A DNA stretch of 64,000 nt from Thermoanaerobaculia bacterium (lineage in GTDB: Bacteria > Acidobacteriota > Thermoanaerobaculia > Multivoradales > J023). Location: assembly GCA_030431255.1 (NCBI GenBank), contig JAUIJL010000005.1, positions 505,699-569,698 on the forward strand, in the 5' to 3' direction. Made by a program: the position numbers and the translations under genes. The notes below the pieces were generated by a model. It was given only the letters and a program-made list of their open reading frames with translations, did no database searches and was not told the DNA's origin. This document shows, piece after piece, positions 43,484-52,901 of the stretch (positions are counted from its first letter, which is position 1; each line of letters starts with the position of its first letter).

Positions 43484-45382
43484 TCATTCCCCGGAATCCT
43501 TTAATCCGAGCTGACGCATCAAGCGCCGAAAGGAGTTGGGGTGAAGGCCCAGCTGGCGCGCCGCAGCCGCGGCATTGCCGTCGGTTTGCTCGAGGGCGCC
43601 CAGCAGAAGCTGTTTTTTTGTTTCGGCAATGGCGTTTTGAAAATCGCTCAGGGGAACCTCTCCGGCGCTGCGTTCGAGAAGCTCGTCCGGCAAGTCTTCG
43701 GGACGAATCATGTCGCCGTCCCCGAGCACCACGGCCCTTTCGATGGCATTGCTCAGCTGGCGGATGTTGCCGGGCCAATCGTAGGCCGTCAGGGTCCGTA
43801 AGGTGTCTGGATCCAAACCGCTCCCCGGGCGTCCCAGGCGTTCGCCGTGCAAACGCAAGAAGTGTCGAGCCAGCAGCGGAATGTCGGCTCGGCGCTCCCG
43901 CAACGGAGGCACGTTGAAGGCGATCACATTGAGGCGGTAGAAGAGATCCTCACGGAAGGAGCCATCGCGAATGGCCGCCTCCAAATCCCGATGGGTGGCG
44001 GCGATCAATCGCACGTCCACCTCAATCTGACGGCTTCCGCCGAGGCGTTGGAATTGCCGTTCCTGCAGCACCCTCAAGAGCCGCGCCTGCACCGTCGTGG
44101 GAATCTCGCCCACCTCGTCGAGGAAGAGGGTGCCACCGTCGGCCGCTTCGAATTTTCCGATGCTGCGCTGCACGGCGCCGGTGAAGGCGCCGCGCTCGTG
44201 GCCGAAAAGCTCACTTTCGAGCAAGGTTTCCGACAGGGTGGCGCAATTGATGGCGACGAACGGCCCGTCGGCTCGGGGGCTGCTGCTGTGCAGGGCATGG
44301 GCCACCAGCTCCTTGCCCGTGCCCGACTCGCCCCGCAGCAGTACCGTCGAGTCCACCGGCGCCACCCTTTCGATGAAGCTCAGGAGCTGGGTCATGGCCA
44401 GGCTTTCGCCGACCATGTCGTGCTCGATCGCCAGGCCGCGGAGGCGCCGATTTTCAGCTCGCAGATCGTCGATGACGTCGGCGGTGTCGAACGCCAAGCC
44501 GGCGATGCCGGCGGCGGCGGCGGCGGTTTTCAGATCGGTCTCACCGAACGCCCCCGCCGTGCCGCTCTGGAAGTACGCCACCCCGTGAAGACGGCGGCGC
44601 CCGGCCATGGGCACCGCCAGCAACGATCGCACCTCGACCTGCCGCAAGCTCTCCGCGCCGGCCATCGCGGGATCGACGATGACGTCGTCCCAGAGCAAGG
44701 CCACCCCTCGACGGCACACCTCATCGATTACCGTGCGGCTCAGGTGCAGGTCGCCGCGCCCTCGCTCACACCACAGCTCGGGATGGTCCTGCTCCGGGGC
44801 CAGGTGCAAGACGGCCCCTTTTTCAGCCCGCAGGCGCTCGAAAAGGAGCTCCAGCAGTCGCTCGGCCAAAGCCCGGGCTTGCCTCAGCTCTTGGGCGGCG
44901 GTGCCGATCTCCAGAAGCAGAGCCAGCTCGATGCCCGACTCGGCGTCCGGTCGACGCACCAAGGCGGCGATTTCTCCCGGCTCTTTTTGCACGGTGCTCC
45001 GAGCCAAGAGGGAATCACCGGGCTGGGCGGAAGCCACTCCGAGCGACGCCTCCGACAAGAAAAGCAGTGACGTGGAGCCGACTTGGATGAAGTCCCCATG
45101 AGCCAACTGATGTCGATGCACGGGCACGCTGTTGACGAAGGTGCCGTGGGAGCTTTCCAAATCGACCAGCTCAAAGGCCGACCCGTCAGGATCTTCGCCT
45201 TTTCGTCGACGGATCTCCCCATGACGTCGAGACACCGCGGCTTCGAGGATTTGAAGGTCGTTTCCTTCTTGGCGACCCAGGGTCAGCACGTCCGTCCGCT
45301 CGTCCAAGACGAAGCTTTGCCCTTCCCTCGGGCCGCTGACCACGACCAGCTTTGGATCGGAATTCGACTTTTTGGCTTCCAT
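43484..45382 (-). CDS. FHA-GAF sigma-54-dependent transcriptional activator
   Basis: 632 aa. An FHA domain (about 10-105; [27 protein letters not shown]) is followed by a GAF domain (about 165-315). The AAA+ domain (about 335-565) has Walker [10 protein letters not shown], an intact GAFTGA, Walker [13 protein letters not shown] and an R-finger region. A Fis-type helix-turn-helix lies at the end ([21 protein letters not shown]). It should respond to a phosphorylated partner and/or a small ligand and drive sigma-54 promoters. A good sigma-54 promoter and a palindrome lie in the divergent region immediately upstream, pointing at the secreted protein gene 45620-49390 as its target. Confidence 0.93.
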   Translation of the reverse strand: MEAKKSNSDPKLVVVSGPREGQSFVLDERTDVLTLGRQEGNDLQILEAAVSRRHGEIRRRKGEDPDGSAFELVDLESSHGTFVNSVPVHRHQLAHGDFIQVGSTSLLFLSEASLGVASAQPGDSLLARSTVQKEPGEIAALVRRPDAESGIELALLLEIGTAAQELRQARALAERLLELLFERLRAEKGAVLHLAPEQDHPELWCERGRGDLHLSRTVIDEVCRRGVALLWDDVIVDPAMAGAESLRQVEVRSLLAVPMAGRRRLHGVAYFQSGTAGAFGETDLKTAAAAAGIAGLAFDTADVIDDLRAENRRLRGLAIEHDMVGESLAMTQLLSFIERVAPVDSTVLLRGESGTGKELVAHALHSSSPRADGPFVAINCATLSETLLESELFGHERGAFTGAVQRSIGKFEAADGGTLFLDEVGEIPTTVQARLLRVLQERQFQRLGGSRQIEVDVRLIAATHRDLEAAIRDGSFREDLFYRLNVIAFNVPPLRERRADIPLLARHFLRLHGERLGRPGSGLDPDTLRTLTAYDWPGNIRQLSNAIERAVVLGDGDMIRPEDLPDELLERSAGEVPLSDFQNAIAETKKQLLLGALEQTDGNAAAAARQLGLHPNSFRRLMRQLGLKDSGE

Positions 45383-45413
45383 TCCGTCGGAGTATAGCGG
45401 CTAGACCCAAGGT

Positions 45414-45430
45414 TTGAGCGAAGCGCTCAA
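45414..45430. promoter_or_regulatory. palindrome TTGAGCG-AAG-CGCTCAA, candidate upstream activator site
   Basis: A perfect 7-3-7 inverted repeat sits 32 bp upstream of the activator gene start and about 100 bp upstream of the sigma-54 promoter at 45528. That is the usual distance for an enhancer-binding protein site. Confidence 0.6.
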
Positions 45431-45527
45431 CACCTGGTCGTCCATCTGCGCCCTCCAAGCCTCGGACGATCAGTTTAAGACGAATATTTTCAACACTTAA
45501 GGAAATCCACAACCTGACGCTCAAGGC

Positions 45528-45543
45528 CGGCACCCCGCTTGCT
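45528..45543 (+). promoter_or_regulatory. sigma-54 (-24/-12) promoter of the secreted CBM6-like protein
   Basis: CGGCAC, five bases, then TTGCT matches the TGGCAC-N5-TTGC consensus, with GG (45529-45530) and GC (45541-45542) separated by exactly ten bases. It lies about 77 bp upstream of ATG 45620, facing away from the divergent sigma-54 activator gene. Confidence 0.75.
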
Positions 45544-45619
45544 CTTTAGAGGCTCGACCTTAAAAACCACTTCGAGCCACGGCTCGAGCGAGCCTAAAAC
45601 AAGTCACCCAGGAGGCGTC

Positions 45620-48600
45620 ATGACTTTCGAATCCAACACCTCAACGTTCCGAAAATTTGCTGACCTCAACGACAGGAAGGCCCGCGCCCAACTTCGACCG
45701 GATTTTCGATGGGGCACCCTCTTGCTGACGGCCCTGATGATGTTGCTCACCTTCGCGCTTCCCGCCACCGCTGCGGTGCCGAGCGAAACCGAAGCGCAGC
45801 AAATCGTTGCCGACCTCTACAACCTTTATGGCCAGTATTCCGAAGGAAGCGGTGATCCGCTGGATGTGACGGTGTTTGGATTCCAAACCGTGACACCCCC
45901 TGAATTCGAAAGGTGGCCGGCTGTGGACTTCGTCTCCATGCCGGACGGGCAAATCCTGAACACGGAGCTCAACTACTTCTCCGAGTCACCGGAAGGCTCC
46001 AGGGTGGTGACCTCTCACCAATGGAAAGAAGAGTCATTCAACTTCGAGGCAAACCCGGAGGGATTCGACCCGGAGCGCACTAACCTCGCGGAAGCTCTCG
46101 CCATGGAAGCGCCTTCGGATGCCCGCTGGAATCGAGTCGCCTTCGCGACGCGCTTCAAAGTCACTATCGCCCTCAAAGACAGCGAGCGAACTTATGACGC
46201 CGCTGTGTTCTGGGTCGACAACCCGTTTCAGACCCAAGCCGGCTATGAAATGTTGATCGTCGACCATGTGGCCGACGGGATTCACTCTGTGGTCAATCTA
46301 CCGGCACCGCCGGCACTGGACCCGGCTTTTCTCGACCAGCGGATGACGGAGCTCGAAAACGGCGGAGCCTGGCAGCAGGACACAGACGGCATGGTGTCGA
46401 CCGGCAAAGCTCAGACTTGCACCCCTGAGAGCTACACGCATCCGATCAACTGGAACAGCACCGGCCGAGAGGACCACATTTTCGGCAGTCATTTTCTCAA
46501 CGGCCAAGCCTCGATTGAGTGTCGCTGTGATTCCAGATGCACCAATTCTTGTATACCTACCATTACATCTCTGACCTGCGAGGACACCGGGTTCCTGACC
46601 GAGATCTACTTCTTCCATGTCACAGCCCTTGCGTCGGACGTGAGAGCTTGGGCCGGCAGCCAACCGGGCACCCAAGCCTGCATGGCAGCGGTGAACTGCG
46701 CAGTTCGCGGCTGCTTCACTCCGTTTTGTTCCTTCTCAGCCGGCGTTGGAATCGATCCCGTGGGCAGTGTTGAGTTCTCATTTTCCCCAAACGATGCCAT
46801 GTGGTCCTTTCGTCATGGCCTTCCCCAGGAATGCCAACCCTGCGAGCAGAAATTCCGTGTGGGTTTCGACGTCCAGGGTTTAGGATCCATCCAACCACCG
46901 CCGATCATCGAGGTGACCCTCCAACCCTTAGACGGTAGCGATCCCAGCCCCGACTTGATTGTGAATCCCACCCAAGACGGTCGCTTCCTATTCCCACGCA
47001 AAATTTCCGACGGCACCCACTTCAACATCCGTGTCACCAACGGCGGAGACTCCTGCCAGGTAGCTTCGGGCGCCACGGGTCAGGTCAGCGGGGGTGATTG
47101 GGTGAATACCATCATCCAATGCCAGGACCCGTGTGCCACCGGCAGCTCCCCAGGGGAAGACGGGGGCTCCAGCGAAGGTCTAGCCGGCAACGCCAAATCC
47201 GACAGCTGTGGCGGAGGAGGCGGGTCTCAGACCAAGGCACGTATCGCCTTCATGCATTGGGACAATGTCGGCACCTTTCCCGCCGGATCCAAAGCCTCGG
47301 TCACCTTGACCGAAAACGGTGGCGGTAGCTCCACCTTGAATACGGTGATCGACGCTCCCACGGAACAAATCTTCGGCGAGAAAATTGTCGAGCAATTCTT
47401 CACCCAGAATCCGGTGGATGGTGCCACCTACTCGGTCGAGATTCAGGAGAGCAACGAAGACCACCTCCGCTGCCAAGGGCTGACCCCGACCATCGAGGCC
47501 GGGAGCGGCGAGAAGGCCGAGGGTTTGTGCATCAGCGTACCCCAGGATTGCGAGCACAAACCGGCATGGTGCCCCCTCCAAGGCGCCGGCACCGGCAGCC
47601 ATTCCTGCACCAAAGATATTCTCCACATCCACTACATCCGTTGGAAATGCGTCAAGCTCGGCGAGGGTGAGTACGATTGCACCACCACTCCGTTCACCAC
47701 CCAACTGTTCCTGGGCATATCCTGCAAAGCCAAATCCGCCGGCGACCAAACCTACCTGCCCCCGTACCTTTATCTGCGCAACGACGAGGACGTGACCTAC
47801 TCGGGCGAGATGGAAATCATGGGTGTGGCCCGCTTGGACGGAGAGCCGATGGGTGATTTGGTGATCACCGTCGACGGCAACGAAAACCTGGTGCACAGTG
47901 TGCAAACCGACTTGTACGATGAATTCACCTGCAACGAGATCTCTGCCGGCAATTGCGACGCGACCTCTCGTTTCAAGGCCCTGCTCGACACCACCCAGCT
48001 GAGCAACGGTCCACATAAAATCAGCGTGCACGCCGCCCGGGCCGACGACATGACCAGCAGCCACTACACCATGACCATCATGGTGGACAACGACAGCCGA
48101 CCCGCTGACGACGCCGAGCTCACCGGTCATACCTTCCCGTCGACCATGGCCTGCGACGAAACCCGCAACGTGTCGTTGACCCTGAAGAACACCGGCAGCG
48201 CCCCGTGGGTCGGCGGCTCCGCCTACAAGCTGGGCGCCTGGGGCAATTCGGATCCGTTCACCTCGGTCCGACGGCTGCCGATCCCCACGGGTACGACCAT
48301 CTACACGGGGCAAAGCCATACCTTTAATCTCGAGCTGACCGCACCCTCTACCGAGGGTAGCTATCGCACGGATTGGCGCATGGCCCACGAAGGCGTCCGT
48401 TGGTTCGGAGATCTCCTGGACGAGCTCATTGCCGTGCAATGCGCGGAGTCGCCACAGACCCCGTACCTCGGCTCGCCCGCCCTCATCCGCCAGAGCGGCA
48501 GCCGGATTGAGGCCGAGCACTTCGACGACGGCGGTGAAGGGGTCGCCTACCACGACGCCACCCCCACCAACGACGGCGATGCCTCGGTGCGCGCGGAAGG

Positions 48601-49390
48601 TGTGGACATCTCCGACCGTGGCACGCTCTATTCCGTCACCCACACCTTGGCCGGTGAATGGTTGGAATACACCGTGGACGTGCAGACCTCCGGTTTGTAC
48701 GACATCAAGCTGCGGACCCAGGGCAACAACGTCGACGGGGCCAGGGTGCGCTTCTACCTCGACGGCCAGCCGCTCACGAGCACCGCGGTCATTCCCAACG
48801 CTCCGTGGCAGTCCGTGGTCATCGAGGATGTCCACATCCCGGCCGGCAACGACAAGATTCTGCGATTGATGGTCGAGGCCGGCGGATTCTGGCTGGACTA
48901 CATCGACTTCGCAGCCCCCGGCCCGGAGCAGGCACCGTACTTCGGCAGCCCGTTCTCGATCGGCTCCGGCACCACTCGCATCGAGGCCGAGCACTACGAC
49001 ATCGGCGGAGAGGGACTGGCCTGGGAGGACGTCACCGCCACCAACGACGGCGGCGCCCTGCGCTCCGACGGCGTCGACATCACCCGTCGCAACGCCATCT
49101 ACGCCGTGACCCACAATCGCCCTGGCGAATGGTTGGAGCACACCGTCGATGTCACCTCCTCGGGTTTCTACGACCTGAAGATCCGAGCCGAGGGTCACAA
49201 TCCGGACGGAGCCGCATTGAGCGTAAGTCTCGACGGAGCGACTCTCGCCCAGAGCATCCAGGTCACCGAGGGCGACTTCCAGACCATCACGGTCAACGAT
49301 GTCTACCTCCCGGCCGGCTCCAACAAGATCCTGCGGATCGATATCGAGACCGGCGGATTCTGGCTGGACTGGATCGAGCTCGAGCGCTAG
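45620..49390 (+). CDS. large secreted protein with NBR1-Ig-like and two CBM6-like C-terminal domains
   Basis: 1256 aa from ATG 45620 (AGGAGG 4 nt upstream). A long n-region and hydrophobic stretch (LLLTALMMLLTFALPATA) form the signal peptide. The N-terminal 350 residues are unfamiliar but contain a Cys-rich part (about 295-380). A segment near 840-935 (VSLTLKNTGSAPW onward) looks like an NBR1-type Ig domain. Two homologous modules close the protein (about 955-1255), each with RIEAEH[FY]D, GEWLE[YH]TVDV, YD[IL]K[LI]R and GGFWLD, the pattern of CBM6/CBM35-like sugar-binding sandwiches. No catalytic domain was recognised. It is likely an adhesin or polysaccharide-binding surface protein under sigma-54 control. 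Confidence 0.85.
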   Translation: MTFESNTSTFRKFADLNDRKARAQLRPDFRWGTLLLTALMMLLTFALPATAAVPSETEAQQIVADLYNLYGQYSEGSGDPLDVTVFGFQTVTPPEFERWPAVDFVSMPDGQILNTELNYFSESPEGSRVVTSHQWKEESFNFEANPEGFDPERTNLAEALAMEAPSDARWNRVAFATRFKVTIALKDSERTYDAAVFWVDNPFQTQAGYEMLIVDHVADGIHSVVNLPAPPALDPAFLDQRMTELENGGAWQQDTDGMVSTGKAQTCTPESYTHPINWNSTGREDHIFGSHFLNGQASIECRCDSRCTNSCIPTITSLTCEDTGFLTEIYFFHVTALASDVRAWAGSQPGTQACMAAVNCAVRGCFTPFCSFSAGVGIDPVGSVEFSFSPNDAMWSFRHGLPQECQPCEQKFRVGFDVQGLGSIQPPPIIEVTLQPLDGSDPSPDLIVNPTQDGRFLFPRKISDGTHFNIRVTNGGDSCQVASGATGQVSGGDWVNTIIQCQDPCATGSSPGEDGGSSEGLAGNAKSDSCGGGGGSQTKARIAFMHWDNVGTFPAGSKASVTLTENGGGSSTLNTVIDAPTEQIFGEKIVEQFFTQNPVDGATYSVEIQESNEDHLRCQGLTPTIEAGSGEKAEGLCISVPQDCEHKPAWCPLQGAGTGSHSCTKDILHIHYIRWKCVKLGEGEYDCTTTPFTTQLFLGISCKAKSAGDQTYLPPYLYLRNDEDVTYSGEMEIMGVARLDGEPMGDLVITVDGNENLVHSVQTDLYDEFTCNEISAGNCDATSRFKALLDTTQLSNGPHKISVHAARADDMTSSHYTMTIMVDNDSRPADDAELTGHTFPSTMACDETRNVSLTLKNTGSAPWVGGSAYKLGAWGNSDPFTSVRRLPIPTGTTIYTGQSHTFNLELTAPSTEGSYRTDWRMAHEGVRWFGDLLDELIAVQCAESPQTPYLGSPALIRQSGSRIEAEHFDDGGEGVAYHDATPTNDGDASVRAEGVDISDRGTLYSVTHTLAGEWLEYTVDVQTSGLYDIKLRTQGNNVDGARVRFYLDGQPLTSTAVIPNAPWQSVVIEDVHIPAGNDKILRLMVEAGGFWLDYIDFAAPGPEQAPYFGSPFSIGSGTTRIEAEHYDIGGEGLAWEDVTATNDGGALRSDGVDITRRNAIYAVTHNRPGEWLEHTVDVTSSGFYDLKIRAEGHNPDGAALSVSLDGATLAQSIQVTEGDFQTITVNDVYLPAGSNKILRIDIETGGFWLDWIELER

Positions 49391-49417
49391 TCGCTCAGCC
49401 CGACCATCGGACACCTG

Positions 49418-49443
49418 GGGGCCCGCTTCGGCGGGCCCCTTTC
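49418..49443 (+). terminator. TTCG-loop terminator after the CBM6-like protein
   Basis: A 9-bp GC stem (GGGGCCCGC/GCGGGCCCC) with a TTCG tetraloop is followed by a short T-run. Confidence 0.8.
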
Positions 49444-49552
49444 ATGTATGCCGACCTTGCGAGCGGACCTTGTGAGCCGACCTCCTCAGCAGACCTTGTT
49501 CCACCCGGATCCCGGAGCCTCCGACGCCCGGGATTGCTGGTAAGCTCAACCC

Positions 49553-50236
49553 ATGAGCACATTACGCGGGTTGACGGCCGGGGCCTTGCTGTTGACCACA
49601 GCCCTGATGGTCGGGGGCTGTGAGGGTTGTCGCAAGCAGGTCCGGGGCAAGTACTACGATTCCCTCGAAAAGATCGGCATCGAGAAACGGGAAATGCTGG
49701 TCAAACGGGTCGACAAAGCGCGCGACGCGCAAGAGGACGCCCAAAAACAATTCGAGGACGCGTTGGAGGAGCTTCAAGCACTCGTCGGTCACGACGGCGG
49801 TGAGCTCGAAGCGATGTACGACACCTTGAAGGGCGAATTTGAGGATGCCGAGGCTCGGGCGGAGAACGTCCGCGATCGCATCCGCAAGGTTCGAAACGTT
49901 GCCCAAGCCTTATTCGAGGAGTGGCGGCAAGAAATCGCCCAATTCGACAATGCTTCCTATCGCAAGGAGAGCGAGGGAAAGCTCCAGGAAACCAAAGCCC
50001 GATACACCGAGCTCTTGGCAAAAATGCAACAAGCTTCCGATTCCATGGATCCGGTGCTGAAACGGCTTCACGACCAAGTGCTGTATCTGAAACACAATCT
50101 GAACGCTCAGGCCTTGGGATCCCTCGGTCAAGAAGCCGAGCTGCTTCAGACCGACGTCAGCCGTTTGATCACCGACATGCAAGCCTCGATCGCCGAAGCA
50201 GACCGTTTTATTGCCGACATGACCGAAAAAAACTGA
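49553..50236 (+). CDS. DUF2959 family lipoprotein
   Basis: 227 aa. A lipoprotein signal with lipobox VGGC precedes YYDSLEKIGIEKREMLVKRV and KARDAQEDAQKQFEDAL, which are characteristic of DUF2959. The rest is a long coiled coil. The protein is predicted to sit at a membrane facing the periplasm. No molecular function is established for the family. It stands alone between the CBM6-like gene and the sigma/CHAT locus. Confidence 0.88.
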   Translation: MSTLRGLTAGALLLTTALMVGGCEGCRKQVRGKYYDSLEKIGIEKREMLVKRVDKARDAQEDAQKQFEDALEELQALVGHDGGELEAMYDTLKGEFEDAEARAENVRDRIRKVRNVAQALFEEWRQEIAQFDNASYRKESEGKLQETKARYTELLAKMQQASDSMDPVLKRLHDQVLYLKHNLNAQALGSLGQEAELLQTDVSRLITDMQASIAEADRFIADMTEKN

Positions 50237-50503
50237 ATCCAAGCGTCACCCCGGCGCGGAGATTTGACCAAGCCCAGCAAGAACGCCCGAGCATCCTCCT
50301 TTGATTTTCGCCCGGGTTTGCCCGCTCCGACGCTCCGAGGCACCGGTGCTCGAGCCCAATTGCTTCGAGATCCTTGAAACGAATGTAGCCGATAGCTCAC
50401 CTAGTCCCTAGGACCCGCTCCGCAGCAGCCCATCCAGACAGGTCTCATCAGCAGACCGAGACACCAGCGGACGAAGACACCAGCGGATGAAAGACGAGGT
50501 GAT
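50237..50503. other. intergenic region before the ECF sigma/CHAT locus
   Basis: This 267-bp gap contains a CCTTGAAACG word near 50370 that could be an ECF-type -35 element, and a short tandem repeat (GA-AGACACCAGCGGA, twice) at about 50455-50496 directly before the ribosome-binding site. No ORF was supported. Confidence 0.4.
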
Positions 50504-51154
50504 ATGGCTACGATGACGGTATTACGCCGAAGAAAGTTTTCGATGGTGCAGTGTTTCGACTCGGCCTACATCGATCGCCTGCGCAAACGTGATCCCGAGA
50601 CCGAGCAACATTTCGTCTCGTATTTCACGGATTTGCTGGCCATCAAGCTACGCGCCCGCCTTCGCTCGCAACAGATGGTGGAGGACGTCAAGCAGGAGAC
50701 CTTTCTCAGGGTTCTCCGCGCCCTGCGCTCTCCCAAAGGTATTCGCCAGCCCGAACGGCTCGGCGCCTACGTCAGCTCGGTGTGCAACAACGTCATGTTC
50801 GAGCATCTGCGGGCCCAGGGAAAACATCCGACGGTCTCCGACGAGACCATCTCCTTGGTCAGTGAAGACGGTTGCGGTGCTGACGATGCCCTGGTGACCG
50901 AGGAGCGCAAGGCCCAGGTTCGGGGCATCATCGAAGACTTACCTCCTCGGGATCGAGGGGTTTTGAGGGCGGTTTTCCTCGAAGAGCAAGACCGAGACCA
51001 AGTCTGCGCCGAGCTCGGCGTGGATCGCAGCTATCTGCGGGTCTTGCTGCACCGAGCGAAGACCGAATTTCGCAAGGACTTTCTCCTGCGCCAGGCCGCT
51101 CGCGACGCGAGCACGGCTTGGAGGAGCGGCAACTTGCCGAGCAGGGAGCACTAA
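50504..51154 (+). CDS. ECF RNA polymerase sigma factor
   Basis: 216 aa. Region 2 reads FVSYFTDLLAIKLRARLRS, VEDVKQETFLRVLRAL and YVSSVCNNVMFEHLRA. Region 4 reads DLPPRDRGVLRAVFLEEQDRDQVCAELGVD and SYLRVLLHRAKTEFRKDF. A zinc-finger anti-sigma gene begins one base after its stop, then an unknown protein and a TPR-CHAT protein follow. The sigma factor is presumably held inactive by that anti-sigma factor. Confidence 0.92.
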   Translation: MATMTVLRRRKFSMVQCFDSAYIDRLRKRDPETEQHFVSYFTDLLAIKLRARLRSQQMVEDVKQETFLRVLRALRSPKGIRQPERLGAYVSSVCNNVMFEHLRAQGKHPTVSDETISLVSEDGCGADDALVTEERKAQVRGIIEDLPPRDRGVLRAVFLEEQDRDQVCAELGVDRSYLRVLLHRAKTEFRKDFLLRQAARDASTAWRSGNLPSREH

Positions 51155-51155
51155 G

Positions 51156-51896
51156 ATGAATCATGCAGAGGCCCTTCAGTCACAATGTGCTGAGCGATAT
51201 CTACTGGGAGAGATGAGCCCTGAGGAACGGCTCGATTTCGAAGACCACTATTTCGACTGCCGAGAATGTGCCGACGACGTCAAAGCCGCCGTGGCCTTCA
51301 CCGACAACGCCCGCGCCCTGATTCGCGAGGGTGAAGGGGACCTTTTCGGCCCCTTGCCACCGAAGGCCGAGGTCGGAGCTCCCGTCTACGCCCAAGGCGG
51401 AGCTCTGATCCCTTTCTTGCCCAGGCGTCTACAACCCCCACCGGCCCTGCTGGCGGCGGCGGTCTTGCTCTTGTTCAGCGGCATGGTCTTCCAAAACGTG
51501 GTGGTGATTCCCGACCTCCAAAACCGGCTGGCCGCGGCCCAAAGCCCCCAAGCGGTTTCTTGGCAATTTCTCACCGTATCCCGCAGCGCCACGCCGGTAG
51601 TCGAGCTGTCCTCCGATCACAGCTGGGTCGGTTTACGCCTGAGCCGTAGCTCGGAGCAGGCCTTTCCCTTCTACCGCTGCGAGCTCCGGGACGCGTCCGA
51701 TCGGGTGGTCCAGAGCGCGGTGGTCCCGGCCGCGCCGGAGGGCGAGGAGCTGAGCTTGATCTTGCCCGCGAGCCGGCTGAAATCCGGTGAATATGCCCTG
51801 GTTCTATCCGGCTTGGAATCCCGATCAGGCCCTACCTCGGCGCCGGAAATCTCTCGTTACGCCGTCGAGTTGGAAATCGACGAAAACGGCGGTTAG
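51156..51896 (+). CDS. transmembrane zinc-finger (HC2-type) anti-sigma factor
   Basis: 246 aa. The N-terminal anti-sigma domain has CAERYLLGEMSPEERLDFE followed by the zinc motif H-x3-C-x2-C (HYFDCREC). A transmembrane helix at about residues 96-116 (ALLAAAVLLLFSGMVF) leaves a beta-rich domain of about 130 residues outside. It is immediately downstream of the ECF gene. The external domain is the natural site for regulated proteolysis. The TPR-CHAT lipoprotein encoded two genes later is a candidate protease (inference). Confidence 0.9.
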   Translation: MNHAEALQSQCAERYLLGEMSPEERLDFEDHYFDCRECADDVKAAVAFTDNARALIREGEGDLFGPLPPKAEVGAPVYAQGGALIPFLPRRLQPPPALLAAAVLLLFSGMVFQNVVVIPDLQNRLAAAQSPQAVSWQFLTVSRSATPVVELSSDHSWVGLRLSRSSEQAFPFYRCELRDASDRVVQSAVVPAAPEGEELSLILPASRLKSGEYALVLSGLESRSGPTSAPEISRYAVELEIDENGG

Positions 51897-52045
51897 CCGG
51901 GCGATCAAGCCGGGACGGTCGAACCGGATCGATCAACGGATCAGACCGGGGCGATCCACCGGGCCGATCAACCGGGCCGATTCACTTTCGAATTCTGAAA
52001 ACCATCACTCACCCACTCGGGTGACCCCTAGGAGAAGGAGCCGAC
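51897..52045. repeat. degenerate CCGGGCCGATCAA-type tandem repeat
   Basis: The gap between the anti-sigma and unknown genes is filled by imperfect repeats of GATCAA/CCGGG words. It ends in a strong AAGGAG ribosome-binding site for the next gene. It may have arisen by slippage and carries no ORF. Confidence 0.55.
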
Positions 52046-52891
52046 ATGACCTCTTTGCGTTCCGACTTTAGAGAGAGATTCTTCTACCGCGGCAACGCCT
52101 TCGCCATCGGCGGGTATATGAATCGTCCGTATAAGGAGATCATCGAGACCCAAGCGTCGAGCGTGCTGCCCAACATCGGCGGCGGTGCCCAAGCAGAGGT
52201 CTCCGACTACCGCTATCGAGATCTCATTTCCTTCAGCTCCGCACGCAGCAAGGTGCTCGGAAACGTCGACGAGCGTGACGGCGAACGCATCTACAACACG
52301 CTTTCGACGGTCACGGTCGAGAATCTCAATGTCGCGGACGTGGTCACCGCCGACCGGGTGGTCGCCAGAATGGTGTCGGAACGCCATGAGGGTCAGGCGG
52401 AGCTGCCGATGCTTCCCATCGGTAGCTATTTCTCCAATCTCAAAATCGCCGGTGTGCCCGTGGAGCTTCCCACCCACGACTGGCTCTTCAAAGCGGCGAC
52501 CCTCCAGGACATCAGCAAACACCAAGAGACGTTGGCCAATAGGGACCACCAGAGCCTCGACGGCATGGGTGGTCCCTTGAAGGTTCCTCATCTCGAAGGA
52601 TTTGATGCCGATGGCGGGAACAGGTCCTTCGAGGATCACCAAGTCCTGACCTCGCTCTACTCCCTGCCCCGCCGGCTTCCAGCCGGCACCCAAAGCGGCA
52701 AGACCCACCGGGGTGAGCCGCTCTACCCTTGGGGAATCCACATCGAAGGCTTCGGCACGGTCTACCTCGGCGAGCTGATGATCACCCGCTACTCCCGTCG
52801 GCTGACCATGATTCGGCTGGATATGGGATCACCGGAAGAAGGCGAAGCATCGATCGTGTCCACGGACGGCAACGGATGCACCTATCCTTGA
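52046..52891 (+). CDS. hypothetical protein in the sigma/CHAT locus
   Basis: 281 aa starting MTSLRSDFRERFFYRGNAFA with AAGGAG 7 nt upstream. There is no signal peptide or transmembrane segment, so a cytoplasmic place is likely. The middle (STVTVENLNVADVVTADRVV) has the rhythm of short beta-strand repeats, and the C-terminal part (GIHIEGFGTVYLGELMIT) is also beta-rich. I do not recognise a family. It sits between the anti-sigma gene and the TPR-CHAT gene (10-bp gap), which makes it a candidate substrate, cofactor or effector of that system. Confidence 0.8.
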   Translation: MTSLRSDFRERFFYRGNAFAIGGYMNRPYKEIIETQASSVLPNIGGGAQAEVSDYRYRDLISFSSARSKVLGNVDERDGERIYNTLSTVTVENLNVADVVTADRVVARMVSERHEGQAELPMLPIGSYFSNLKIAGVPVELPTHDWLFKAATLQDISKHQETLANRDHQSLDGMGGPLKVPHLEGFDADGGNRSFEDHQVLTSLYSLPRRLPAGTQSGKTHRGEPLYPWGIHIEGFGTVYLGELMITRYSRRLTMIRLDMGSPEEGEASIVSTDGNGCTYP

Positions 52892-52901
52892 CCCGAGCTC
52901 C

